A stretch of 64,000 nt of DNA, taken from Streptomyces shenzhenensis. Its GTDB lineage: Bacteria > Actinomycetota > Actinomycetes > Streptomycetales > Streptomycetaceae. The DNA lies in NCBI RefSeq assembly GCF_021462265.1, contig NZ_JAJONF010000005.1, forward strand, positions 310,001 to 374,000. The letters run 5' to 3'. Positions within the stretch are counted from its first letter, which is position 1. Each line of letters opens with the position of its first letter. The notes under the pieces are model-generated. The model ran no database searches and was not told the DNA's origin. It saw only the letters and a list, made by a program, of their open reading frames with translations. The translations under genes and the position numbers were made by a program. Below are positions 9,175 to 17,846 of the stretch, piece after piece.

Positions 9175-10404
9175 TCAGTCGAGCTTGGCCACCAGCGTGG
9201 CGAGGCGGGCGAGCCCTTCGCGCAGTTCGTCCGCCGATGCGGCGCACGAGAGCCGGACATGGGTGTCCGCCGTGCCGACCCCGAAGTCCCGGCCCGGGGT
9301 CAGGGCGACGTGTGCCTCGTGCAGGGCCCGTTCGCAGAACTCCCAGGAGGTGAGGCCGGTACCGCTGACGTCGAAGTACACGTAGAACGCGCCGTCGGGA
9401 CGCACGGGCACCGGCAGGCCGATCCGTTCCAGGCCCTCGGCGGCGAGGGCGCGGCGCCGGACGAACTCCTGGCGACGTTCCTCGCAGACCGCGAGCGACT
9501 CGCGGGTGAAGCAGGCCAGCGCGGCACGCTGGGCGGGCGCCGACGCGCACAGGAAGTAGTTCTGGGCGAGGCGCTCCATCACGGGTACGTACGCCTCGGG
9601 GACGACGCACCAGCCGAGCCGCCAGCCGGTCATGCCGAAGTACTTCGAGAAGCTGTTGACGACCACGGCGCCGGGATCGGACGACAGCACGCTCGCCGGC
9701 GGGCGGCCGTGCTCGTCGTGGTCGCCCAGACCGAGGTAGATCTCGTCGACCAGGCGCCACGCGCCGCGCTCGCGGGCCGTGGCGCAGATCGCGGCCAGCT
9801 CGGCGGCCGGCACGGAAGTACCGGTCGGGTTCGACGGCGTGGCGACCATGACGCCGCGGGTGCGGTCCGTCCAGTGCGACCGCACCGAGGCGGTGTCCAG
9901 CTGGAAGCGGCCGGCCGCGGTGGTGGGCACGAGAACGGCCCGGGCGCCGAAGCTCTCCATGATCTGGCGGTTGCACGGGTACGAGGGGTCCGCGATGAGA
10001 ACCTCGTCCCCGGGGTCGACGAGGGCGGCGGCCGCCAGCACCAGGGCGGCCGAGGCGCCGGCGGTCACCACGATCCGGCCGGGATCGACCTCCACGCCGT
10101 GCGCGTCCTGGTAGAACCGGGCGATCGCCTGCCGCAGCGCGGGCAGGCCGAGCGCGGGCGTGTACGGCAGGGGCCGTCCGTCCATGGCCTCGCGCATGGC
10201 CTTCAGCACCGCCGGGGGCGCGCCGAAGTCCGGTTCGCCGAGGCTGAGCTTGACGACGTGGTGCCCCTGGGCCTCCAGCGCGGCGGCGTGCTTGCCGAAC
10301 TCCATGGCGTAGAACGGCGCGACGGCTCGCGCGCGGTGCGAGATGCGCGGGGTGTCCGTGCTTCCGCTGTCCGTGCTTCCGCCGTCCGTACTTCTGCCGT
10401 CCAT
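9175..10404 (-). CDS. PLP-dependent class I aminotransferase
   Basis: This is a 409-residue fold-type I aminotransferase of the aspartate/aromatic aminotransferase group. The PLP Schiff-base Lys is in NSFSKYFGMTGWRLGW near residue 250. Other family residues are the phosphate-binding TAGASAAL near residue 115, the NPTG motif in TPSNPTGTSV near residue 190, and the substrate carboxylate Arg in THVRLSCA near residue 384. The first 20 residues (repeats of Thr-Asp-Gly-Ser) are an unusual low-complexity extension. GAGGGAG sits just ahead of the ATG. The gene stands alone between two unrelated oxidoreductases, so the amino acid it acts on is open. Confidence 0.88.
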   Translation of the reverse strand: MDGRSTDGGSTDSGSTDTPRISHRARAVAPFYAMEFGKHAAALEAQGHHVVKLSLGEPDFGAPPAVLKAMREAMDGRPLPYTPALGLPALRQAIARFYQDAHGVEVDPGRIVVTAGASAALVLAAAALVDPGDEVLIADPSYPCNRQIMESFGARAVLVPTTAAGRFQLDTASVRSHWTDRTRGVMVATPSNPTGTSVPAAELAAICATARERGAWRLVDEIYLGLGDHDEHGRPPASVLSSDPGAVVVNSFSKYFGMTGWRLGWCVVPEAYVPVMERLAQNYFLCASAPAQRAALACFTRESLAVCEERRQEFVRRRALAAEGLERIGLPVPVRPDGAFYVYFDVSGTGLTSWEFCERALHEAHVALTPGRDFGVGTADTHVRLSCAASADELREGLARLATLVAKLD

Positions 10405-10778
10405 GAGTCTCCCTCTGGTGTGAGAGCGGCCCCCGCGTCCCGGCGAACCGGCGGCCGTGACGGCCGGAATCCGGTGCCGTGGTGTTTGACGTGGCTATGG
10501 CCGGGGCGGCCTCTGCCCGGGCCGGCCCGATGCTGGTGGTCCAGCATAGGCACGGTCACGGAGGCGACGTGCCAGGGAGGTGCGGGTGAGCCTTCGTGCG
10601 GGTGCGTCGCGTGTCCCTGGCAGGGTGTGCCACCACACCTCCCCGGTGGCAGGTGGCGGCCGGCCGCTCACGGCCGGCCGTTCCGGTGCGGGCGGCCCGT
10701 CACCGGGCCGGCACGGTGTCCCGTGCGTGGCCTGTCGGGGCGGACCCCGGGCGGTACTTTCGGTCCGCCGCCGTGCCG
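10405..10778. other. Intergenic stretch
   Basis: No gene is visible. It contains the aminotransferase promoter region and, at its right, the terminator hairpin of the RclA-like gene. Confidence 0.5.
10657..10680 (-). terminator. Terminator hairpin of the RclA-like gene
   Basis: CGGCCGGCCG is repeated as its own complement around a CTCA loop, giving a 10-bp all-GC stem 100 bases past the stop of the minus-strand oxidoreductase gene. Confidence 0.55.
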
Positions 10779-12155
10779 CTAGCGGCGGACGGCGCCCAGC
10801 ACCTCGTTGAACGCCTCGGTGGAGCTGGGGTGCGTGTAGATGGTGTCGCGCAGTTCGCCCGCCGTGACGCCGTGCCGCATGGCCAGCGCGACCGTGTTGA
10901 TCAGCTCCTGCGAGTCGACACTCAGCAGAGCGGCGCCCAGGATCCGGTCGGTGGCGGCGTCGATCACGAACTTCATCAGGCCGCGGGTCTCGCCGACGAT
11001 CTTCGCGCGGGGCATCGCGGCGATCTGCGCCACCGGCTTGGACGCGACACGCACGTCGTGACGGCGTTCGCGTGCCTCGCGCTCGGTCAGGCCCACCCGG
11101 GACAGCGGCGGCGTGGTGAACAGCGTGTACGGGACAGCCTGGCGGTCGGTCGTCGTTCGGGTCCCGGAGCCGAGCAGCTGGTCGGCGACGATCCGGCTGT
11201 CGTCCAGGGATATGTAGGTGAACTGCGGGCCGCCGTTGACGTCACCGAGCGCGAAGATGTGCGGCCGGCTGGTGCGCAGGTGTTCGTCCACCTCGATCGC
11301 GCCCCACGCGGTGGTCCGCACCCCCGCGGCCTGAAGGTCCAGCCCCGCCGTCGCGGGCCTGCGGCCCGTGGCGACGAGCACCGCCTCCGCGTCGGCCACG
11401 TGCTCCTCGTCGGCCACCCGGTAGCGCACCGCGGCGTGCCCGTCCTCGTCCGTGACCCTGACGACCGAGGCGTCCGTGACGAAGGTGACCCCCTCGTCGC
11501 GGAGCGTGCCGGCGGTGGCCTCCGCGACGTCGGCGTCCTCGCGGGGCAGCAGCCGCGGCCCGGCCTCCAGCACCGTCACCCGCGACCCGAACCGCGCGTA
11601 CATGCCCGCGAACTCCAGGCCCAGGTAGCCCCCGCCGACGATGACCATGCGCTCGGGGAGCCCCTTGGCTCGGATCAGGTCGGTGCTGGTGCGGGTGTAG
11701 GCGCTGGACCGCAGGCCGGGGATGTCCGGGACGACGGGCTCGGCACCGGTGTTGACGACGATGGTCGTCGCGGTGACGACCAGGCGGTCGGAGCCGGCGC
11801 TCACCTCGACCGACTTCTCGTCGAGGAAGCGCGCCCGGCCCGTGAGGACCGTCACCGACTCGATGTCGTCGAGCATGGCGAAGTTGCGGTCCCGCAGCGC
11901 GTCGGTCAGCGTCGTGGTCGCGCCGACAGCCGCCAGCAGGCTGTCCTGCGCCGGCTCCTCGGGGCGCCGCGACTGCGCGTGGTGGATGAGGGCCTTGGTC
12001 GGCACACACCCGATGTTGATGCAGGTACCGCCGTACATCTGCGCGGACTGCTCGACCAGGGCGACCCGGTGCCCGGCGGCGCCCATCCGCGCGGCCAGCG
12101 TCTTGCCGCCCTTGCCGAAACCGATGACGAGGAGATCTACATGCAGGGATTCCAT
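10779..12155 (-). CDS. rclA: RclA-like flavoprotein disulfide reductase
   Basis: This is a 458-residue pyridine nucleotide-disulfide oxidoreductase. The FAD motif is LLVIGFGKGGKTLAARM (residues 8-24, with the Lys-containing GFGKGG typical of RclA/YkgC). The redox pair Cys45 and Cys50 is in GGTCINIGCVPTK, the NAD(P)H-binding fold is MVIVGGGYLGLEFAGMYARFG, and the dimer-interface tail with HPSS is near the C-terminus. In E. coli RclA is a copper-dependent reductase that protects against hypochlorous acid. The assignment is strengthened by a divergently transcribed RclR-like regulator 72 bases away. The start is the ATG before GAATCC; the frame extends 12 residues upstream but that would run into the regulator's promoter. 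Confidence 0.85.
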   Translation of the reverse strand: MESLHVDLLVIGFGKGGKTLAARMGAAGHRVALVEQSAQMYGGTCINIGCVPTKALIHHAQSRRPEEPAQDSLLAAVGATTTLTDALRDRNFAMLDDIESVTVLTGRARFLDEKSVEVSAGSDRLVVTATTIVVNTGAEPVVPDIPGLRSSAYTRTSTDLIRAKGLPERMVIVGGGYLGLEFAGMYARFGSRVTVLEAGPRLLPREDADVAEATAGTLRDEGVTFVTDASVVRVTDEDGHAAVRYRVADEEHVADAEAVLVATGRRPATAGLDLQAAGVRTTAWGAIEVDEHLRTSRPHIFALGDVNGGPQFTYISLDDSRIVADQLLGSGTRTTTDRQAVPYTLFTTPPLSRVGLTEREARERRHDVRVASKPVAQIAAMPRAKIVGETRGLMKFVIDAATDRILGAALLSVDSQELINTVALAMRHGVTAGELRDTIYTHPSSTEAFNEVLGAVRR

Positions 12156-12227
12156 GCGCCTGAGCTTGCTGCGCGGTGGACGCGATGACAAGGTGAGGAA
12201 GTCGCAGATTCTGTTGAGGAAATATCA
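12156..12227. promoter_or_regulatory. Divergent rclA-rclR promoter region
   Basis: Seventy-two bases separate the two start codons, so both promoters and any RclR site must overlap here. GAGGAAAT lies just before the regulator's ATG. No long palindrome is visible, which fits an AraC-type activator that usually binds direct repeats. Confidence 0.5.
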
Positions 12228-13229
12228 ATGGACGCTCTCAGCCGCCTCGTCCGCCTGGCCCGTCTGCGCGGCAGCGTCGACCTGCGCTGCCTCGTCGCCG
12301 GCCGCTACACCCTGGACAACCCGGACGCCGGGAAGGGGCAGGCGCCGTTCCACCTGCTGCTCAGCGGCGCGTGCGTGCTCGAGCTGCCCGGACGGCGTAT
12401 CGAGGTGGCGGCGGGCGACCTGGTGCTGCTCCCCCGGGGTGTGGCCCACCGGATGCACGCCCGCGGTCCGCGGGCGGCCACGGACGTCGAACGCCGCGAC
12501 GCCGGCCCGTACGCCCTGGTCACCGACGCGACGTCCGCGGCCGCCGCCCACGGCGGCGACCAGCAGGAGCGCGGTGGCCCGGACGCCCCCGTGGACCTCT
12601 TCTGCGGTCACTACACCTGGGAGGCGGGGCCGGGCCAGGTCCTGATGGACATGCTTCCCGACGTCGTCCACGTGTCCCTCGCGAACGGCACGAACGCCGA
12701 CGCGGATACGGACGGGGGCGCCGGCCATCGCGGCGCGGCACACCTCGGCAGATTGGCGCCGCTCAGCGGTCTCATGCGGGACGAGGCCGTCCGTGCCGCC
12801 CCGGGCGCGGAGGCGGTCCTCGACGCGCTGTGCGACGTCCTGCTGACGCTGGCCCTGCGCGGCACACCCGGGCTCGGCCGGACGCTGTGGCTGGCCTCCG
12901 CCCAGGACGTGGTGCGCACCGTGACCGAGGCGGTGCTCCGCGACCCCGCCCACGACTGGCGCATCGAGGAGTTCGCCGGACTCACCGCGATGTCCCGCGC
13001 GACCTTCATCCGCCACTTCGTCCGCGAGACCGGGATGAACCCGGGCGACTTCCTGACCCGCCTGCGCATGCTCCTCGCGGCCGACATGCTCACGCGCACC
13101 GACCACTCGGTCGCCGCCGTCGCCGACGCCGTCGGCTACGCCTCGGAGTCCGCGTTCGGACGGGCCTTCCGGGTGACCACCGGCGAGACGCCGGCCCGGC
13201 TGCGCCGCGCGGCCCGCGCTCTGCGGTGA
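12228..13229 (+). CDS. rclR: RclR-like redox-sensing AraC-family regulator
   Basis: This is a 333-residue activator with an N-terminal cupin sensor and a C-terminal AraC helix-turn-helix pair (about residues 235-333, ending VGYASESAFGRAFRVTTGETPARLRR). The N-terminus MDALSRL is the same as in E. coli RclR. Cys21 falls at the same position as the HOCl-sensing Cys21 of that protein, and a second Cys (Cys126, in DLFCGHYTW) corresponds to the region of RclR Cys89 (VCG), displaced by an insertion of about 30 residues. Known family biology is activation by HOCl-driven disulfide formation and induction of rclA. The neighbour on the other strand is an RclA homologue. I infer that this is an actinobacterial reactive-chlorine sensor; the alignment was done by eye. 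Confidence 0.82.
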   Translation: MDALSRLVRLARLRGSVDLRCLVAGRYTLDNPDAGKGQAPFHLLLSGACVLELPGRRIEVAAGDLVLLPRGVAHRMHARGPRAATDVERRDAGPYALVTDATSAAAAHGGDQQERGGPDAPVDLFCGHYTWEAGPGQVLMDMLPDVVHVSLANGTNADADTDGGAGHRGAAHLGRLAPLSGLMRDEAVRAAPGAEAVLDALCDVLLTLALRGTPGLGRTLWLASAQDVVRTVTEAVLRDPAHDWRIEEFAGLTAMSRATFIRHFVRETGMNPGDFLTRLRMLLAADMLTRTDHSVAAVADAVGYASESAFGRAFRVTTGETPARLRRAARALR

Positions 13230-13589
13230 CCCGGCATGCTCCGCGGTGCCCCGGAACGGCCGGCGCGCTGGTGCGGGGCCGTCTTTGCGCGCGGCCGCCG
13301 CGCACACGGAGGCGGCGCGGGTCAGCCCTGGGGTACCCAGCGCCTTGCGCGGCGGGTGCACGGCCTGCTCGACGGCCGCCGTCGCAGCGGACGCCGGTGG
13401 TGGCCACCCGGCCTGGGGCGGACGGCGCGCGTACGCGTCGCCGCCCGGTTCCCAACCGCTTTGGGGCGGGCGGGGGCTGCCCTGTCGGCGGCCCCGCGCA
13501 CGGGCGGCCCCGCGCCGCTCCCGGTTCGGGCGGAGGCTCCCGTTCGGCTTGATGAGTGCCCCACCGTTCCCGGGGGATTGCCGGCAAGG

Positions 13590-13615
13590 GCATACGTGGA
13601 TCGCCACACGTATGC
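13590..13615. promoter_or_regulatory. Perfect 9-bp inverted repeat upstream of the TetR gene
   Basis: GCATACGTG and CACGTATGC flank an eight-base spacer, 83 bases before the TetR start codon. The geometry suits a dimeric repressor. Confidence 0.45.
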
Positions 13616-13641
13616 GGCGGGAAAAAGCGGGGGCATGATGA

Positions 13642-13655
13642 TGACCAGCTGGTCA
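13642..13655. promoter_or_regulatory. Probable TetR autoregulatory operator
   Basis: TGACCAGCTGGTCA is a perfect 14-bp palindrome 42 bases upstream of the TetR start, where the core promoter is expected. TetR-family repressors commonly bind such sites in front of their own genes. Confidence 0.5.
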
Positions 13656-13697
13656 CCTGAGGTCCCCGGGGCGGGGCCGCAGGGTAGTGTTCGACGC

Positions 13698-14291
13698 ATG
13701 TCCGCCGCTCAGACCCCCTCCGAACGCCCGCGCCGCGTACGCGACCCGGAGCTGCACCGCCGCGCCATCCTCGACGCGGCGGCCCGGGCCTTCGCCGAGC
13801 GCGGCTACACCCGGGCCACGCTGCGGGACATCGCCGAGCGTGCGGGCGTCACCCACGGACTGGTACTGCGTCACTTCGGCAGCAAGGAGAACCTGTTCCT
13901 CGCCGCCGTGCCCGGCACACGCGGCATCGAACACCTGGCGCAGGACTCGGGCGAACCGCTGGCCGCACGCATCGCGGGGCAGTTCGTCCGCCGCCTGGAG
14001 CATCCGGAGGGCACCGACCCCTTCGTCGCGCTGGTCCGCAGCGCTTCGGACGACGAGCACGCCGCCGCCGCACTGTACGTCGCCATGCAGGCACGTACCG
14101 ACGAAACCTACCGCCGTCTGCTCGGCGAGTACGCGCTGGAGCACCGGGTGCCCTTCGTTGCCGCGCTGCTGATCGGCGTCACCTTCAGCCGGTACGTCAT
14201 CCGGGCCGGTGTACTGGCCGAGATGAGCGAGGAACACTTCACGAAGGACCTTGCCTCCGCCATCGCCGGACTGCTGCACGAGGCGGGCTGA
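13698..14291 (+). CDS. TetR/AcrR-family transcriptional regulator
   Basis: This is a 197-residue repressor. The DNA-binding domain is at residues 18-65, with ILDAAARAFAERGYTRATLRDIAERAGVTHGLVLRHFGSKENLF cut here into its usual parts: helix 1, the recognition segment GVTHGLVLRHFGSK, and the end of helix 4. The C-terminal ligand and dimer domain (residues 70-190) shows no family I can place. The ATG was chosen because the frame upstream is random and the two palindromes lie there. No adjacent target gene in the same direction is present, so it may regulate itself and something unlinked, or the RclR unit upstream. Confidence 0.87.
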   Translation: MSAAQTPSERPRRVRDPELHRRAILDAAARAFAERGYTRATLRDIAERAGVTHGLVLRHFGSKENLFLAAVPGTRGIEHLAQDSGEPLAARIAGQFVRRLEHPEGTDPFVALVRSASDDEHAAAALYVAMQARTDETYRRLLGEYALEHRVPFVAALLIGVTFSRYVIRAGVLAEMSEEHFTKDLASAIAGLLHEAG

Positions 14292-14306
14292 CGTCGGAAG
14301 GCAGCA

Positions 14307-14342
14307 GGCCCGTCGGCCGTCGCCGGACGGCGAGCACGGGCC
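14307..14342. terminator. Two-step hairpin between convergent genes
   Basis: GGCCCGT pairs with ACGGGCC, and inside it GCCGTC pairs with GACGGC around a four-base loop. It lies 15 bases after the TetR stop and faces the convergent SsgA-like gene. Confidence 0.5.
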
Positions 14343-14461
14343 GGGTTCCGCTCAGCGCGGGTGTGCCCCTGGGGCCGGACCCGCGCCTCTGAGCAGGTGC
14401 GGCAACCGGAACGCGTCCTGAGTGTCAGGCCCACAGCGCCGGCGTCGGGACGTGGCCCCAC

Positions 14462-14920
14462 TCAGTCCACCTCCAGCAGCATCGCCTCCAGGGCCTCCCA
14501 GCTGAGCAACTCGGCCTCGCTGCCCGCCGGTACCAGCCGGTAGGTCGAGTCCAGCCAGCGGCGTACCTCCGTCAGGTCCGACTCGAACGTCACGTGGCCG
14601 TCCGGCCGGATCAGACTGAAGTAGAGGCGGCGGCCGTCGCGTCCCCCGACCGCGGGCCAGACGCGGAAGTCCGCCTCGCCGCTCGGCCGGTGCGTGCCGG
14701 AGTCCAGCAGTTCCCGGGCGACCACCCAGGTCACGGCGGCGTCCGGAGCCAGCATCAGATCGATGCTCACGGCGAAGGGATCACCCACGCTGTAGCGGAA
14801 CCGGCACTTCAGCGTGCGGGGGGCCAGCGGTGCGAACAGGCGGCACGCGAGGGTGGACAGGACGGGACTGTAACCCTCGCCCGGGCTGCCACCGGTGGAG
14901 TACGGCTGTTGCTGGCTCAT
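14462..14920 (-). CDS. SsgA-like sporulation/cell-division protein (SALP)
   Basis: This is a 152-residue member of the SsgA/SsgB family, found only in sporulating actinomycetes, where the proteins control septum placement and spore maturation by recruiting FtsZ and peptidoglycan enzymes. Family features are CRFRYSVGDPFAVSIDLMLA near residue 45, VTWVVARELLDSGTHRPSGE near residue 70, and DFRVWPA followed by a helical C-terminus ending in short acidic residues. The start is the second of two nearby ATGs, with GGGGAG seven bases ahead; the first ATG forms part of that ribosome binding site. It is not SsgA or SsgB itself as far as I can judge; which of the A-G paralogues is open. Confidence 0.87.
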   Translation of the reverse strand: MSQQQPYSTGGSPGEGYSPVLSTLACRLFAPLAPRTLKCRFRYSVGDPFAVSIDLMLAPDAAVTWVVARELLDSGTHRPSGEADFRVWPAVGGRDGRRLYFSLIRPDGHVTFESDLTEVRRWLDSTYRLVPAGSEAELLSWEALEAMLLEVD

Positions 14921-15950
14921 CTGGTCGCTCCCCATTAACGGCTCAACGGTGCTCTGGACGCGTTGTATGCAGCCATCGTGGGCTGCGCGCCCGTACCGTG
15001 CATCGGTAGAACGACTGGAATCGAGTCGGCTCAAGAGCGCGTGCGCGGAGCGCCGGCACCGTTTCCGCGGTGCCGGGCCACGTTCCGTACCTGACCGGAA
15101 TGTGCTGCTCAGCCGACCTGCCGAAGCCGGTCGGCGACGAGGTCCCCGCCTGATCGCGGGCGCAGGCTGTCCTGGGGATCAGTCCACCGGCACCGGGGGG
15201 ACACCCTGGCCGTGCGGCCCCGGACCTGGGAGGAGTCGCCGCCGGCCCGCCGTCGGGCCACCGCCGGGAACAGGGGCGGTGCTGCCCGTCGGCCGGGACC
15301 GTGACCCGGCCGCTCTTCGCGGGCCGACTGCCGGGATCCGTGGCCGCCGGGCACAACCGCGCGACCCGCTTGCGGGGCACCGCCCGACGCGCTACCCGGC
15401 GGCCTCCCGCGGGGAAACCGCCGGGCGTTCCAGCGGTCGCGGTGCCCGGCCCGCTGCGCAGTCCGGCAGGAGATCGGGGGAGCCCCCGGCGGCGCGCCGG
15501 GGGGGCAGACCCTTCGGCCCGGCCCGAACCGCCCCGTTCTCAGACGAGGGTGGACATCCTCGCCGACGCCGGCGACGCCAGGAAGGAGTCCAGAGTTCGT
15601 CTCAGGTTCATCAGGAACCGATGGCTGTCCTGCAGTTCCGCCAGCTCCGTGCCGGACGGGACGACCGCCCTCGCGGACGCCGGGCAGGAAACCGAGCCCG
15701 TCACGGCCTCGGTCTGACAGCCCCCGCTACCCCCTGTACGACGCGCTGAACTGGCTGAACGAGTCAAGGGCCTGCCTGGCCGGCACTCGGTGCGAGAGTG
15801 GAGCCGGGGCGGTGCGGCCGGGGCGAAGGGCCGGACGGAGCCGGGCGCGGCAAGACGCGGGTCGGCGGCCGCCCACCCCTCCACCGATGTCCGCCTCGGC
15901 CCGCCGACGGCACAGGTGTGCCACCCCGGCCGGCGGCGCTCACCGTGTGG
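14921..15950. other. Kilobase without a recognisable gene
   Basis: Frames are open on both strands because of GC content, but none shows family motifs. A minus-strand frame ending at 15540 has a plausible helical end (ELAELQDSHRFLMNLRRTL) that might be a small or broken gene. I could not identify it. Confidence 0.4.
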
Positions 15951-17051
15951 TCACGCCCGGTGGTACTGGACGGGCGTGTGCACCTCGCCGCCGAGTGCGG
16001 CGGCGGCGTGGCGCGGCCAGTAGGGGTCGCGGAGCAGTTCACGGGCCAGGAGGACGGCGTCGGCGCGGCCGGAGGCGACGATCTCCTGCGCCTGGGCCGG
16101 CTCGGTGATCATTCCGACGGCCGCGACCGGCATCTCGGTCTCCTCACGCACCCGTTCGGCGAACGGCACCTGGTAGCCGGGGCCGGTCTCGATCCGGGCG
16201 CCGGGGGCGATGCCGCCGGTGGAGACGTCCATCAGGTCCACCCCGCGGGCCTGGAGTTCCTTGGCGAGGCGGACGGTGTCGTCGGCGGTCCAGCCCTCGC
16301 GGTCGTCCTCGGGGTTCTCGCTCAGCCAGTCGGTGGCGGAGACGCGGAAGAACACCGGCAGTTCCTCCGGCCACACCGCCCGCACGGCTTCCACGACCTC
16401 CAGGGCGAAGCGGATCCGGTTCTCGAAGGAGCCCCCGTACTCGTCGGTGCGGTGGTTGCTGTGCGGGGAGAGGAACTGGTGGATGAGGTAGCCGTGGGCT
16501 CCGTGGATCTCGATGACATCGAAGCCGGCGGCCAGCGCGCGTACGGCGGCCTCGGCGAACCGCTGGACGAGGTGCCGGATCTGTTGCGCGGACAGCTCGG
16601 CCGGAGTGGTGGCGGAGTCGTCGAAGGGTACGGCGCTGGGGGCGACCGGCTGCCAGCCGTAGGGCTCGTCCGGGCGGATCCACCGGCCGCGGTCGACCCA
16701 GGTCCGTTCGGCCGACGCCTTGCGGCCGGCGTGGGCCAGCTGGATGCCGGCAACGCTCCCCTGCGACTTCAGGAAGGAGGTGACGCGCCGGAACGCGGCG
16801 ACCTGGGTGTCGTTCCAGATGCCGAGGTCGTAGGGGCTGATCCGGCCCTCCGGGCTGACGGCCGTGGCCTCGGTGAGGATCAGCCCCGCCCCGCCGGTCG
16901 CGCGTGCCGCCAGGTGGGCGAAGTGCCAGTCCGTGGGGACACCCGCCGCCTCGCCCTCGGGTTCGGCGCTGTACTGGCACATCGCGGCCATCCAGATGCG
17001 GTTGGGGACGGTCAGCGACCTGGTCGCGTAGGGCGTGAAGAGAGATGTCAT
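15951..17051 (-). CDS. Old Yellow Enzyme, YqjM-type NADH:flavin oxidoreductase
   Basis: This is a 366-residue FMN ene-reductase that reduces activated C=C bonds of enones, nitro compounds and electrophiles. It is of the YqjM/xenobiotic reductase subclass: Cys25 and Tyr27 in AAMCQYSAEPEG tune the flavin, His183 and His186 in EIHGAHGYLIHQFLSP bind the substrate oxygen, and the loop NHRTDEYGGSFENRIRFALE is the class signature. The C-terminal FMN phosphate site is SGRADAVLLARELL. AAGGAG lies nine bases before the ATG. It is a single gene, and induction by electrophiles through an unlinked repressor would be usual. Confidence 0.92.
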   Translation of the reverse strand: MTSLFTPYATRSLTVPNRIWMAAMCQYSAEPEGEAAGVPTDWHFAHLAARATGGAGLILTEATAVSPEGRISPYDLGIWNDTQVAAFRRVTSFLKSQGSVAGIQLAHAGRKASAERTWVDRGRWIRPDEPYGWQPVAPSAVPFDDSATTPAELSAQQIRHLVQRFAEAAVRALAAGFDVIEIHGAHGYLIHQFLSPHSNHRTDEYGGSFENRIRFALEVVEAVRAVWPEELPVFFRVSATDWLSENPEDDREGWTADDTVRLAKELQARGVDLMDVSTGGIAPGARIETGPGYQVPFAERVREETEMPVAAVGMITEPAQAQEIVASGRADAVLLARELLRDPYWPRHAAAALGGEVHTPVQYHRA

Positions 17052-17391
17052 ACGAACTCCTTGTAGGCGGACCGGACTGGCAGGGCATGACGAAGACCGG
17101 CGACGGACACAAGCGTACGACGGCAACCGTCGTGCGCGGGTTTTTCATTCCCGCTGCTTACCGGCGTCTGCAAGTAATCTACCGCCCGGCAGCCGGGTCA
17201 TGGCCGGGCGGTCCGCGTCGGAAGGCCCCCATGGTCGCCGGCCGTGCGGCGGCGGACCGGAAACCTCGACGACCGGTTCGAATGCGGATTGCCGCCGTGG
17301 CCGGAAAACCTCTTTATTGAATGGTCAAGCCTGTTGTCGCGACTGCCGAAAGACTGCCGCACGTCTGGACGCCTGAGAAAGGTACATACAG
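17052..17391. other. Intergenic stretch
   Basis: Nothing recognisable is present. It carries the Old Yellow Enzyme promoter and the upstream region of the LAL relic. Confidence 0.4.
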
Positions 17392-17693
17392 GTGATCGGG
17401 CGGAAACCGGAGGCCGAGCGGCTGACCGCCTTCGTCGAAGCTGCGGGACAGGGACAGGGGGCCTCGGCGCTCGTCTCCGGCGAAGCGGGGATCGGGAAGG
17501 GCGAACTCGTGTCCGCGGTCGTCGAGGCCGCTTCGTCGTCAGGCTTCGACGTGCTGACCTGTCGCGGCATACGGGAGCGCTGCTGGCGCCTCTCCCACCG
17601 CGCCTCGGAGGCCACCTGCACCGCGCTTACGCGAAGCTGCAGATCAGCCGGCGGTCGCGGCTCGCCACCGCTCCGGCGTCCGTCCTGGACTGA
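17392..17693 (+). pseudogene. LuxR-family LAL regulator with large internal deletion
   Basis: The first 65 codons from a GTG are a normal LAL start: a VIGRKPEAERLTAF opening, then Walker A in SGEAGIGKGELV. After GIRERCW the sequence jumps, with a frame change, to LGGHLHRAYAKLQISRRSRL, which is the last helix of a LuxR DNA-binding domain (usual form VEAHLHRAYAKLGI). About 800 residues of ATPase, TPR-like middle and most of the helix-turn-helix are gone. It is a deletion relic with both ends preserved. Confidence 0.7.
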
Positions 17694-17813
17694 CCGGTGC
17701 GGAGGCCGCGTCCTGCCGTTGCGCCGACGGCGGGCGGGCGCGGCGGGGCGCGGCATGGCGGGCGCCGGCCCGTCGCCGAGGCGCAGACTCGCCGGCCGGA
17801 CGAGCCTGGGTGC

Positions 17814-17841
17814 GCGGGGGTGCGGCGGGCCGCACCCCCGC
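17814..17841 (-). terminator. htpG terminator hairpin
   Basis: A 12-13-bp perfect stem, GCGGGGGTGCGG against CCGCACCCCCGC, starts six bases past the htpG stop. Confidence 0.6.
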
Positions 17842-17846
17842 AGCGG

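Larger units (their letters stand above)
13230..13697. other. Intergenic stretch before the TetR gene
   Basis: No convincing gene is present. The right third holds two palindromes described separately (13590-13615 and 13642-13655). Confidence 0.5.

Noticed and set aside
12779..13552. Arg-rich frames overlapping the AraC-type gene and its 3' flank as a second gene
   Set aside because: They have no motif and overlap the RclR-like coding frame.
17255..17310. GGTTCGAATGC resembling a tRNA T-loop
   Set aside because: No acceptor stem, anticodon arm or CCA-compatible end can be folded around it.
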